NCBI RefSeq assembly: GCF_000430845.1
Contig: NZ_AUMU01000014.1
Location: 62,001-126,000 of the forward strand
Length of the DNA stretch: 64,000 nt
From: Chryseobacterium gregarium DSM 19109
Lineage (GTDB): Bacteria; Bacteroidota; Bacteroidia; Flavobacteriales; Weeksellaceae
Direction of reading: 5' to 3'
The position numbers and the translations under genes are program-made. Position 1 is the stretch's first letter; each line of letters begins with the position of its first letter. Below, piece after piece: positions 35,780 through 44,099 of this stretch. The notes under the pieces were generated by a model. That model was not told where the DNA came from. It ran no database searches and saw only the letters and a list, made by a program, of their open reading frames with translations.

Positions 35780-37038
35780 TGTAATGTTTCGTTTTTCTTA
35801 TTCGGCAAAATAATTAATCGCAGAGAGGAATCCTTGTTGAAATAGCTCCACATCCAGTTAAAAAACACAGCCAGCTTATTTCTTACACTTAAGATCAGCA
35901 TTAAGTGCAGAAACATCCAGAAATACCAGGCGAAGAGCCCCTGAAATTTAATAAACGGTAAATCGACTACGGCCCTGTGTTTCCCGATGGTTGCTAAAGA
36001 GCCCCTGTCGTCATATTCATATTCTTCCCAGTCATTGCCGTTTTTCTTTAAAATATTCCTTCCTAAATTCTTTGCCTGATTGATTGCTACATTGGCTACC
36101 TGCGGATGCCCCTGCGGGTATTTCGGGGTCTCCATGTAGGCAATATCGCCGATGGCAAAAACATTATCGTACCCTTTTATCTTATTATAACGGTCTGTTA
36201 TGTACCGGTTTCTGATCAGTTTTTCCTGAGGAAATCCATCCACCACATTTCCCGTTACTCCGGCGGCCCAGATCACATTATTGGAAGGGATGGTTTTTCC
36301 GCTCTTCATAAATACTTTATCCCCGTCATAATCCGTTACATATTCCTGACTGAGAAAAAGAACGCCCAAATCTTTCAGGTATTGTTCAGATTTTTCCTGA
36401 GCTTCTTTACTCATGACGGCCAGAGGTTTTTCTGTGGAGCTTACCAGAATGATCTGAAGATGATCGAAATTCATATAAGGATAATCCCTGGGAAGGATTT
36501 CTTTTTTCATTTCAGAAAAAGCGCCTGCCAGTTCTACGCCGGTCGGGCCGCTTCCTACGATCACAATATTCCAGTTGCCGTCGTCACTCCTGCTTTTCTC
36601 AATAATCAGCCTTTCAAAGGTCATCAGCACATGGTTCCTGATGCTGATGGCTTCCTGGGTATTTTTCATTCCGAAAGCACGGCCTTCAAGATCTTTGTTC
36701 CCGAAGAAATTGGTTTTGCATCCGGTTGCTATCACCAGTTTGTCATAGCTGAACTCTGCCTCGTCTGTAATGACTTTATTATTGGCAGCATCAATTGACC
36801 TGACTTCTGTCAGACGGAACTGGGTATTCCTGGAACGCTGAAAAATTTTCCTGAACGGGAAAGAAATATTGGAAGGCTCGATCCTTCCGCACGCTACCTG
36901 ATAGAAAAGAGGTTGAAACATATGATGGTTGACCCGGTCTAAAACAAGTACTTTCTTATTCTTGTTATTTAATGTTTTCGCAAGCTGCAGCCCCGCAAAA
37001 CCTCCTCCTATGATGATGATCTTTTCGCGTGTTTCCAT
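35776..37038 (-). CDS. Type II NADH dehydrogenase-like FAD oxidoreductase
   Basis: A 420-residue NAD(P)/FAD-dependent oxidoreductase of the NDH-2 family that transfers electrons from NADH to quinone without pumping. The ATG at 37038 was chosen because a TAAATTTG box covers the alternative TTG start. Visible parts: FAD site [14 protein letters not shown] (residues 7-20), NAD site [17 protein letters not shown], the [22 protein letters not shown] segment, and a C-terminal hydrophobic patch ([19 protein letters not shown]) for membrane attachment. It is upstream of and overlapping trmD. Confidence 0.92.
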   Translation of the reverse strand: METREKIIIIGGGFAGLQLAKTLNNKNKKVLVLDRVNHHMFQPLFYQVACGRIEPSNISFPFRKIFQRSRNTQFRLTEVRSIDAANNKVITDEAEFSYDKLVIATGCKTNFFGNKDLEGRAFGMKNTQEAISIRNHVLMTFERLIIEKSRSDDGNWNIVIVGSGPTGVELAGAFSEMKKEILPRDYPYMNFDHLQIILVSSTEKPLAVMSKEAQEKSEQYLKDLGVLFLSQEYVTDYDGDKVFMKSGKTIPSNNVIWAAGVTGNVVDGFPQEKLIRNRYITDRYNKIKGYDNVFAIGDIAYMETPKYPQGHPQVANVAINQAKNLGRNILKKNGNDWEEYEYDDRGSLATIGKHRAVVDLPFIKFQGLFAWYFWMFLHLMLILSVRNKLAVFFNWMWSYFNKDSSLRLIILPNKKNETLQ

Positions 37039-37044
37039 AGTACA

Positions 37045-37052
37045 CAAATTTA
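37045..37052 (-). promoter_or_regulatory. -7 box TAAATTTG for the NDH-2/trmD operon
   Basis: Perfect TAnnTTTG on the minus strand, 6 bases before the ATG at 37038. Confidence 0.6.
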
Positions 37053-37104
37053 CTGATTTTATTTAGCATTTAGCAGTGAAAAAAAGTTAGTTTTACAAAA
37101 CTTT

Positions 37105-37968
37105 ATGCCACAAAAAAAGTACAGCAAAAAGACCGCCAGAAAGATTCATCAGAACCGCCGGAAAACTTACTTTTTCCGGCGTAAAGTGGTATTGGGCCTT
37201 CTGATTATTGCCCTCATTGGAACAGGGATATATCTGAAACAGTCGATCAGTTACTATTATGCGCTGTATTTTAATAAATTCACCCACAAAAAGCTCCATA
37301 ACAGCGAGAATGAAACTCTGAGGATCCAGAGAATTCTTTCAGACAATCTTGATAAGACTTATGGATTCGATATTTCCCATTATCAGAATACAGAAGATAT
37401 CAGCTGGGACAGCCTGAGCATCGGCAATAAAACCATTCCCCTTGAATTTGTCGTAATGCGCGCCACCATGGGGAACCGCAATGCCGATAAACATTTCAGT
37501 GAATTCTGGGAACAGGCGAAAAAGCATAAACTGATCCGCGGAGCATATCATTTTTACCGGGGCGATGAAGATCCCGTTATCCAGGCGAATAACTTTCTTG
37601 AAAATGTAAAGCTGGAAAGCGGAGACCTTCCTCCGATTCTTGATATTGAAAAAATACCGAAACGTAAAACCAGTCAGAAATTAATTGAAGACCTGAAAAT
37701 CTGGTGTAAAATCGTTGAGGAAACATACGGAGAAAAGCCAATTATTTACACTTATTATCACTACTACAAAGATTTCCTGAAAGGTGAATTTGATGACTAT
37801 CCGCTTTGGCTGGCCAATTACAATGAGGTCCCGGCACCGTCACCTGAGGGCAACTGGAACTTCTGGCAGTTCACGGAGAACGGGATTGTTTACGGGATCA
37901 ACACCAAAGTTGATCTGGATATTTACAACGGCGGAATCTGGTCTTTAAAAAGTCTGACTCTGGATTAA
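37105..37968 (+). CDS. GH25 family lysozyme, membrane-anchored
   Basis: A 287-residue protein with a basic N-terminus, one membrane segment (about 29-44), and a GH25 (Chalaropsis-type) muramidase domain (about 85-275). The acidic catalytic motifs GFDISHYQ and PPILDIEK, and the ANYNEV, WNFWQFTENG and DLDIYNG segments, are present. The topology suggests a cell-envelope enzyme acting on peptidoglycan. It converges with a FemAB/GNAT-like gene with a one-base gap. Confidence 0.9.
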   Translation: MPQKKYSKKTARKIHQNRRKTYFFRRKVVLGLLIIALIGTGIYLKQSISYYYALYFNKFTHKKLHNSENETLRIQRILSDNLDKTYGFDISHYQNTEDISWDSLSIGNKTIPLEFVVMRATMGNRNADKHFSEFWEQAKKHKLIRGAYHFYRGDEDPVIQANNFLENVKLESGDLPPILDIEKIPKRKTSQKLIEDLKIWCKIVEETYGEKPIIYTYYHYYKDFLKGEFDDYPLWLANYNEVPAPSPEGNWNFWQFTENGIVYGINTKVDLDIYNGGIWSLKSLTLD

Positions 37969-37969
37969 T

Positions 37970-39100
37970 TTATTTGAACGGTTTTCTCTGAACCCATTCG
38001 GTTTTGGGATTGAGAGACGTGAAAATCCGCCCCATAAACCGATTGATAAAAGGATTATGATGTCTGATCAATCCGAAAATCTCTACAGGTTGCGCACCGA
38101 CCGTAGATTTGATTTCCAAAGCCGTTCTTCCGAAAATAATACGGTTAAATTTTTCATGAATTCCGAATTCTACCATATCCAAAAGCATATTCAGATAAAT
38201 CTGTTTTTCTTTTTGCAGGTCTTTGTCGTAACCGAGAAAGTAAGTATCGATATCTTGATTGTTGAGAATTAAAGTATAAAAACCGATCAGTTTTTCATCC
38301 AGATAATACCCGAAAACCCTGAAATTCCTTTTCAGTGATTCTTTCATACTTTTAAAATGATTTTCTGTAAGGAAAAATGTATTGAAAGGGGCATTTTCCG
38401 CAACATTCTGGTACAGCAGATTCATTTCTTTCTGATGCTTTTCAATTTCATCAGGATGCATTTCGGCTTTTGAAATCCCATCGCTTTTTTTCTTTGCGGA
38501 TTTGGCCCGGGTCCGGTATTTTGTTAAGAAAGCACTGAGATAATCATCAAAAGTCAACCAGTTTCCCTGAAGCTTTAAAATCATATTCGGCTGAACGGAA
38601 AATCTGAAAAAAGACTGATGATTTTTACCCTGAAAATGGCTGATAAAACCCGACTGGTAATCTTTATAAATAATGAGCGAGGTTTTTCCTTCCTGTTTCT
38701 GCATTTCCTGAACAGCTTCGTCCAATAGTGGAATAACCTGATCAGCGGTGATTTTTGACGCATCAAAATAAAATCCGTTTTGCCCGGTGAGCATATTGTT
38801 CCCCAGGATCATCACATTTTTACTGAACTTTTTTGCCACGAAATTTTTCATACCGTAAAAAGCATGGTCTCTCTGAAAAGTTTTATGCCGAATAAAATTT
38901 AAATATTGAAACAAGGCACCGCCGATCAATTCACCGGCTAAGAAAAATCCCACATAAAAACATTTCATGTTTTCGGGACCTGAAGTTTCTAAAGCTTCCA
39001 AATATTCTTTAGACAACATAATATTATGCTGCCCGATGACATGGTTCCAGTCACCGGGGATTTCTGACGAAGATTTATATTTTTTAAAAGTATAAGACAT
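37970..39100 (-). CDS. FemAB-like / GNAT-fold acyltransferase (peptidogalycan biosynthesis-type)
   Basis: A 376-residue protein resembling the PF04339 'FemAB-like' family, which has a duplicated GNAT fold. The C-terminal half contains VFGYYLDEKLIGFYTLIL and GYDKDLQKEKQIYLNMLLD, typical of this group. The substrate is unknown; the family is often listed with peptidoglycan or N-acyl amino acid synthesis. The gene is convergent with the GH25 lysozyme, which may be chance or a cell-wall theme. Confidence 0.72.
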   Translation of the reverse strand: MSYTFKKYKSSSEIPGDWNHVIGQHNIMLSKEYLEALETSGPENMKCFYVGFFLAGELIGGALFQYLNFIRHKTFQRDHAFYGMKNFVAKKFSKNVMILGNNMLTGQNGFYFDASKITADQVIPLLDEAVQEMQKQEGKTSLIIYKDYQSGFISHFQGKNHQSFFRFSVQPNMILKLQGNWLTFDDYLSAFLTKYRTRAKSAKKKSDGISKAEMHPDEIEKHQKEMNLLYQNVAENAPFNTFFLTENHFKSMKESLKRNFRVFGYYLDEKLIGFYTLILNNQDIDTYFLGYDKDLQKEKQIYLNMLLDMVEFGIHEKFNRIIFGRTALEIKSTVGAQPVEIFGLIRHHNPFINRFMGRIFTSLNPKTEWVQRKPFK

Positions 39101-39111
39101 GAAAAAGACTA

Positions 39112-39119
39112 CAAATGTA
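39112..39119 (-). promoter_or_regulatory. -7 box TACATTTG for the FemAB-like gene
   Basis: Perfect TAnnTTTG on the minus strand, 11 bases before the ATG. Confidence 0.6.
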
Positions 39120-39234
39120 GCCTATATTTTAAATAGTTTGAATTTTATTTCGGAGCATGGGAGTAAATCTGTCAATGGCATTTGCATCATAATTTAACGC
39201 TTTTTTTATTTTTAAAAATCCCGCTTAATTTCCG

Positions 39235-39242
39235 TATTTTTG
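39235..39242 (+). promoter_or_regulatory. -7 box TATTTTTG for the ABC-F gene
   Basis: Perfect TAnnTTTG. The longer possible TTG start at 39240 lies inside this box, which supports the ATG at 39264. Confidence 0.65.
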
Positions 39243-39263
39243 CACCACAAAATTTGGATATCA

Positions 39264-41150
39264 ATGAATTACGTTGCGGCAGAGAATCTTACAAAATCTT
39301 TCGGGATAAAAACTTTATTTAAAAACATTTCTTTCAACATCAATGAAGGTGACAAAATTGCTATTGTTGCCAAAAACGGAAGCGGAAAATCTACTCTGCT
39401 GAAAATTTTAATGGGTAAAGAAATCGCAGACAGCGGCTCGGTAATCATTAATAAAGATATTCAGGTGGTTTTATTTGATCAGGAAATTGATTTTGAATCT
39501 GACCTGACGATTGAAGAATTTATGATGACTTTAGATTCGGCACCGATCAGGGCATTGAAAAATTATCACAAATCCCTGTTGTCAGACGATCATGATTTTA
39601 TGGAAAAAGCTTTGGCTGAAATGGAAATCCATAAAGCATGGGATCTTGAAAACGAGATGACCCAGATCCTTTCTCAGCTGAAAATCACAGATCTCGAGGC
39701 CAAAATGGGAATGCTTTCCGGCGGACAGATCAAACGTGTTGCCCTGGCAAAACTTTTAACCGAAACAAGAGCAGAACACCGCCATACCCTTCTTATCATG
39801 GATGAGCCTACCAACCACCTGGATGTGGAAATGGTAGAATGGCTTGAAAATTACCTGAACAAGGCTAAAATCACGCTTCTTCTTGTAACGCACGACCGTT
39901 ATTTCCTCGATGCAGTGTGTGGAATTATCTGGGAAATGGAAGATCAGAACCTGTATTTCCATAACGGATCTTACGCAACTTATCTTGAGAACAAGATGAT
40001 TCGCGAAGACAATATGAATTCGACAATCGATAAAGCCAACAACCTCTACAGAAAGGAACTGGAATGGATGCGGAGACAGCCCAAAGCGAGAACGACAAAA
40101 TCAAAATCGAGGCAGGATGACTTTTACGAAACTGAAAAAATAGCCAAAACCGACACCCGGAAAGAATCTCTTGAGCTCGATTTTGAAATGAAGAGACTGG
40201 GCAACAAAATTCTTGAGCTGAAAGATATTTCTAAAAGTTATGGCGATAAATTGTTGCTGAAAGATTTCAGCTATTCATTCCAGCGGGGTGAGAAAGTAGG
40301 CATTGTAGGGAAAAACGGGGCAGGAAAATCTACTTTACTGAATATCATTCAAGGATTTGAACCGAAAGATTCCGGGGAAATTGAAACGGGAGAAACCATC
40401 AAATTCGGATATTTTTCCCAGAAAGGACTGAAATATAAGGAAGACGAAAGAGTCATTGACTTCATTAAAGAAATTTCTGAGAATTTCCCTCTGGCAAACG
40501 GCAGAACCATTTCTGCATCACAATTTTTAAGGTTATTCTTATTTGACGACCAAACGCAGTACTCCCCGATTTCCAAACTTTCGGGCGGTGAAAAAAGAAG
40601 GCTGCATCTGATGTACATCTTGTATCAGAATCCAAACTTTTTAATTTTTGATGAGCCTACGAATGATCTGGATCTTCCGACCTTAACAGTTTTGGAAAAT
40701 TTCTTACTGAACTTTCAGGGGAGCCTGATTATCGTTTCCCACGACAGGTATTTTATGGACAGAATCGTTGATCATATTTTAGCATTTGAGGGCGAAGGGA
40801 AAATCAAAGATTTTGTGGGAAATTTTTCGGAATACCGGGAAAATCTGAAGCTGGAAGAAAAGAACCCCAAACCTGTAGCCGCGCCAAAAGCTGAAACGCC
40901 TGTTGCTGCTGTTGCTGCACCCATCGTAAAACCACAGGATCCAAAGAGAAAGCTTTCTTTCAAAGAACAGCGTGAACTGGAAACGATTGAAAAAGAGATC
41001 CCCGAATTTGAAGCAAAAAGAGCGGCAATATTAGAGCAACTGAACAATGAAGCTGATTATGATAAAATTTCAAAACTTTCTGCAGAACTGGAAAATCTTT
41101 CAGAAAAACTGGAAAACCATGAAATGAGGTGGCTGGACCTTCAGGACTAG
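39264..41150 (+). CDS. ABC-F family ATPase (ribosome-associated)
   Basis: A 628-residue cytosolic protein with two ABC ATPase domains and no membrane part. ABC1 (about 5-240): Walker A VAKNGSGKSTLLK, signature LSGGQIKRVALAKLL, Walker B LLIMDEPTNHLD. A linker with a charged helix follows. ABC2 (about 300-520): VGKNGAGKSTLLN, LSGGEKRRLHLMYIL, FLIFDEPTNDLD. A C-terminal coiled coil (about 560-628) with a Pro/Ala/Val-rich hinge ends it. ABC-F proteins act on ribosomes in translation or antibiotic protection. The Uup-like C-terminal coiled coil suggests Uup type; resistance cannot be inferred. Monocistronic. Confidence 0.93.
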   Translation: MNYVAAENLTKSFGIKTLFKNISFNINEGDKIAIVAKNGSGKSTLLKILMGKEIADSGSVIINKDIQVVLFDQEIDFESDLTIEEFMMTLDSAPIRALKNYHKSLLSDDHDFMEKALAEMEIHKAWDLENEMTQILSQLKITDLEAKMGMLSGGQIKRVALAKLLTETRAEHRHTLLIMDEPTNHLDVEMVEWLENYLNKAKITLLLVTHDRYFLDAVCGIIWEMEDQNLYFHNGSYATYLENKMIREDNMNSTIDKANNLYRKELEWMRRQPKARTTKSKSRQDDFYETEKIAKTDTRKESLELDFEMKRLGNKILELKDISKSYGDKLLLKDFSYSFQRGEKVGIVGKNGAGKSTLLNIIQGFEPKDSGEIETGETIKFGYFSQKGLKYKEDERVIDFIKEISENFPLANGRTISASQFLRLFLFDDQTQYSPISKLSGGEKRRLHLMYILYQNPNFLIFDEPTNDLDLPTLTVLENFLLNFQGSLIIVSHDRYFMDRIVDHILAFEGEGKIKDFVGNFSEYRENLKLEEKNPKPVAAPKAETPVAAVAAPIVKPQDPKRKLSFKEQRELETIEKEIPEFEAKRAAILEQLNNEADYDKISKLSAELENLSEKLENHEMRWLDLQD

Positions 41151-41167
41151 ATATACATTCACAATAC

Positions 41168-41202
41168 AAGCTGTTCAACCTCGTTTGAACAGCTTTTTTT
41201 TA
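41168..41202 (+). terminator. Terminator after the ABC-F gene
   Basis: Perfect 11-bp stem AAGCTGTTCAA / TTGAACAGCTT followed by T7. Confidence 0.9.
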
Positions 41203-41370
41203 AATCAAAACTTAAAACGAAATCATAGCAATTTCAAGCAGATGACCCTCTGTTTAAAATTAATAATGCGTAAAATTTTCCCTTCTGAATTATTATTCCT
41301 ATGTTTATGTTTAGAACATAATTCTAGCCTTTTGATTTCTTATCTTATCATTTAAAAACTTTAACCTACC

Positions 41371-42654
41371 ATGCTGAAACTTAACTTTAAGCTATTTATT
41401 TTTATAATATTCATGACTTTTTCAAAAATATCCGGACAATATTTCATGGTTTGCCAACCCATCGAAATTGAAAAATATCGCGGAAAGAACTTTATTCTTG
41501 AGGGGAAAATATTATATAATAACGAAATTAAAAACAATTCCTGGGTTGTTTTATCTGCGCTTTTCGTAGATGAAAAGGGGACAGGAATGAAAAACATATA
41601 TAATGATGATGCCGAAGTTTATTATAAAAAAGGAGATTGGAGCTCTTATCAGCTTCAGGGAAAGATAGAGAAAAAAGCAAAATATATAGCCGTAGGAATT
41701 ACTGTTGCCGGATTGGGAAGTTATCATGTTGATGATTTTAAATTATTTGTACAGGATGGAAAGAATAAAATAGAAATTCCTTTAAGAAATGCTGGTTTTG
41801 AAGATACTTCATTAACTCCCTGGCAATCACATAATATTGATAAGGATACAAAATTATCTCTTGCGAATGATAAACAGTTTTCGGGGAAACAATCACTGTT
41901 CATTGATAATTCTAACGTTAAAACAATACCAAATTTTGGGAATAATGAGGCCGCCGGAAAGTTTATGGATGTGAATGGTGTTAAGCTTTACTATGAAGTG
42001 TACGGGGAAGGAGAACCGCTCTTGCTGATTCATGGAAACAATGCATCAATGGGAAGTTTTGACAAACAGCTTGATATTTTGAGCAAAAAATACAGAGTGG
42101 TCGGCTTAGACAGCCGCGGCCAGGGAATGTCAACATCTGATGATAAAAAATTAACGTATGAACTGATGGCTGATGATGTGAATGTTTTCTTAGACAAAAT
42201 GAATCTGAAAAATGTAAATATCCTGGGCTGGAGCGACGGAGGAAATATTGCCGTCATTTTAGCAATGGAACATCCTGATAAGGTAAAAAAAATGGCCATT
42301 ATGGGGACTGTGCTCTATAATAATAAGACTTCCGTATTTCCTGAAATCAACAAAATACTGAATGACCAGATAAAGGAAATGAAAAAGAACGGAATAGCGG
42401 AAAGCGATATGAATTACCGCCTTAAAATTCTTCTCCTCACAGAACCCAATATTAATCCTGATTCTTTAAAGAAAATAAAAGCACCGACTCTGGTAATGGC
42501 AGGCGAACATGATGTAATGCCTGAAAAACACACAAAGCTGATCGCTGATAAAATACCCAACAGTAAAATTTTAATTTTTAAAGGGGCGGACCATGAAGCC
42601 CCGATGAAAATTTCCGAGAAATTCAATAAAGCTGTTTTAGAGTTTTTTGAATAG
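41371..42654 (+). CDS. Secreted alpha/beta hydrolase with N-terminal beta domain
   Basis: A 427-residue exported protein: signal peptide (1-22, KISGQ), an N-terminal domain (about 25-190) resembling carbohydrate-binding-like jelly rolls, and a C-terminal alpha/beta hydrolase (about 200-427). Catalytic parts: oxyanion HGNNASM, nucleophile elbow GWSDGG, acid in MAGEHDVMPE, His in GADHEAP. The substrate is unknown. Base composition is somewhat AT-richer than neighbouring genes. It has its own terminator, which overlaps the end of a small minus-strand gene. Confidence 0.88.
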   Translation: MLKLNFKLFIFIIFMTFSKISGQYFMVCQPIEIEKYRGKNFILEGKILYNNEIKNNSWVVLSALFVDEKGTGMKNIYNDDAEVYYKKGDWSSYQLQGKIEKKAKYIAVGITVAGLGSYHVDDFKLFVQDGKNKIEIPLRNAGFEDTSLTPWQSHNIDKDTKLSLANDKQFSGKQSLFIDNSNVKTIPNFGNNEAAGKFMDVNGVKLYYEVYGEGEPLLLIHGNNASMGSFDKQLDILSKKYRVVGLDSRGQGMSTSDDKKLTYELMADDVNVFLDKMNLKNVNILGWSDGGNIAVILAMEHPDKVKKMAIMGTVLYNNKTSVFPEINKILNDQIKEMKKNGIAESDMNYRLKILLLTEPNINPDSLKKIKAPTLVMAGEHDVMPEKHTKLIADKIPNSKILIFKGADHEAPMKISEKFNKAVLEFFE

Positions 42655-42691
42655 TTCTGTTTAGATTTGCTTCGGCATGAAATTAAAGAAG

Positions 42692-42721
42692 AAGTTAGAT
42701 ACTGAATATCTAACTTTTTCT
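42692..42721 (+). terminator. Terminator after the alpha/beta hydrolase gene
   Basis: Perfect 10-bp stem AAGTTAGATA / TATCTAACTT followed by TTTTTC; it includes the stop codon of the 52-residue minus-strand gene. Confidence 0.8.
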
Positions 42722-42868
42722 TATCATTGTAAAAATACTATAAAAAAGAAACGCAATTCCTAATAATAGAAAACCATATTTCAGGTACTTATTATCTTCC
42801 ACCAATGTGAACCCTATTCCGACAAACAAAAGACCGATGACTACAAAACTTGAACTTCTGTTTTGCAT
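42710..42868 (-). CDS. Small two-helix membrane protein, 52 residues
   Basis: Found by reading the gap: MQNRSSSFVVIGLLFVGIG, then TLVEDNKYLKYG, then FLLLGIAFLFYSIFTMIRKS. It has two hydrophobic segments (about 8-22 and 32-48), each Gly-containing, and a positive C-terminus, consistent with a small inner-membrane protein. It starts six bases after the stop codon of the Gfo/Idh/MocA gene on the same strand, which supports co-transcription. No family is recognised. Confidence 0.65.
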   Translation of the reverse strand: MQNRSSSFVVIGLLFVGIGFTLVEDNKYLKYGFLLLGIAFLFYSIFTMIRKS

Positions 42869-42874
42869 AATCTT

Positions 42875-43933
42875 TTAATCTAGATTTATAATTTTACCAT
42901 TCTTTGCACTTTCCAAAGCCGCATCAATAATTTTCATATTCTTAATAATTTCTTCTGCTGGAGAAGGCAGCACGTATCCGAAAACAACGAATTCATATAT
43001 TTGCTGATAATAATTCATATAATTTCCAGGCTCGCTTGAGATAAGAATTCTTTCGGTCTCTTTCCGGTCGTTTAAGAAATTAAGGATTCCGTCTGCTGTT
43101 GCTAATGGCAGCGTCCAGTCCTGTCCGTATGCAGGAACATTTCCTGAGACCAGTTCGTTTTCCTGATTATCCGTTCTCTCTTGTAAAAAACTGCCGTTAT
43201 CCCCATAAACCGCATAGGCATAATGTGCTTCCTTGGTGAAAACAGAAGACTTTAACCGTACCCTCAGGTTATTGGGATAGTATAAAATAATTTCAAAATA
43301 ATCATTGGCATACGCCTCTCCTTTCATAGAAAACACATCTGCAAAAAGTTTTTCAGGGAATCCGAAGTACTGTACGGCCTGATCGACCAGATGCGCACCC
43401 AAATCATGTAAAGATCCGGAACCCGTAGCTTCAGGATTTTCTTTATGTTCTTTTCCGCTGGCTTCCGTCCTGAATCTGTCGAAACGGATTTCCGCTTCTC
43501 TGATTGCTCCAAGATTTCCTTCGCTTATGATTTTCTGCACCTGAATATAATCACGGTCGAATCTTCTGTTCTGGTAAACACTCAGAAACAGGCCTTTTTC
43601 TTCGGCAAGCCTCACCAGTTCTTCTGCTTCGGATACATTTACCGTGAAAGGTTTTTCTACAATAACATTCTTCCCTGATTCGAGTGCCATTTTGGTATAT
43701 TCAAAATGAGTCTGGACCGGAGTGTTGATTACCACCAGCTCTATATCTGCACTCTTCAGCATTTCTTCTACCGAACGATAGATGGCGGCATCAGGATATT
43801 TTTCTTTAGAATCTTCCTTGCTTCTCTCTACGATAGCAGATAAAAAAAATCCAGGATGCTCTTTTAAAAACGGTGCGTGAAATACTTTTCCGCTCATTCC
43901 GAAGGCACACAGCCCTGTTTTGATCAATTGCAT
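42875..43933 (-). CDS. Gfo/Idh/MocA family oxidoreductase
   Basis: A 352-residue NAD(P)-dependent sugar or cyclitol dehydrogenase-like enzyme. The ATG at 43933 (MQLIKTGLCAFGMSGKVFHAPF) was chosen because a -7 box lies between it and an upstream start. N-terminal Rossmann fold (1-120) with EKPFTVN, the Lys of the EKP motif, then a C-terminal alpha/beta domain with the DLGAHLVDQA segment carrying the conserved His. The substrate is not known. A 52-residue membrane protein gene follows on the same strand. Confidence 0.9.
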   Translation of the reverse strand: MQLIKTGLCAFGMSGKVFHAPFLKEHPGFFLSAIVERSKEDSKEKYPDAAIYRSVEEMLKSADIELVVINTPVQTHFEYTKMALESGKNVIVEKPFTVNVSEAEELVRLAEEKGLFLSVYQNRRFDRDYIQVQKIISEGNLGAIREAEIRFDRFRTEASGKEHKENPEATGSGSLHDLGAHLVDQAVQYFGFPEKLFADVFSMKGEAYANDYFEIILYYPNNLRVRLKSSVFTKEAHYAYAVYGDNGSFLQERTDNQENELVSGNVPAYGQDWTLPLATADGILNFLNDRKETERILISSEPGNYMNYYQQIYEFVVFGYVLPSPAEEIIKNMKIIDAALESAKNGKIINLD

Positions 43934-43947
43934 ACAATTATTTTTAA

Positions 43948-43955
43948 CAAAGTTA
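43948..43955 (-). promoter_or_regulatory. -7 box TAACTTTG for the Gfo/Idh/MocA gene
   Basis: Perfect TAnnTTTG on the minus strand, 14 bases before the chosen ATG. Confidence 0.6.
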
Positions 43956-44025
43956 TTGATAAAAGCCTGCAATTCAACGACCAAAAGCAAAACAAATCTT
44001 TGTATGAGATGATAAATGTCACTTA

Positions 44026-44049
44026 TTAATTTGTATTAATTCTAAATAA
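44026..44049. promoter_or_regulatory. Possible Fur-like operator, upstream half
   Basis: Imperfect dyad ending ATTCTAAATAA, overlapping the -33 region. It shares this 11-base arm with 44079-44089. Confidence 0.4.
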
Positions 44050-44062
44050 TAATATACTTTTG
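44031..44062 (+). promoter_or_regulatory. Siderophore receptor promoter (TTG / TACTTTTG)
   Basis: TTG at 44031 and TACTTTTG at 44055-44062 are 21 bases apart, a near-ideal -33/-7 pair, with the ATG 38 bases downstream. Confidence 0.75.
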
Positions 44063-44066
44063 CACT

Positions 44067-44089
44067 TTATTTAAAACTATTCTAAATAA
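44067..44089. promoter_or_regulatory. Possible Fur-like operator, downstream of -7
   Basis: A 23-bp imperfect palindrome: left arm TTATTTAAAAC, right arm ATTCTAAATAA. The form resembles ATTTAGA..TCTAAAT palindromes that I recall near iron-uptake genes in Flavobacteriia. It lies just after the transcription start, where a repressor would act. Confidence 0.45.
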
Positions 44090-44099
44090 CAACAAACTC

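Noticed and set aside
41266..41355. 29-codon ORF (MRKIFPSELLFLCLCLEHN..) before the alpha/beta hydrolase
   Set aside because: No conservation evidence, no promoter, and it is short enough to be chance in AT-rich DNA.
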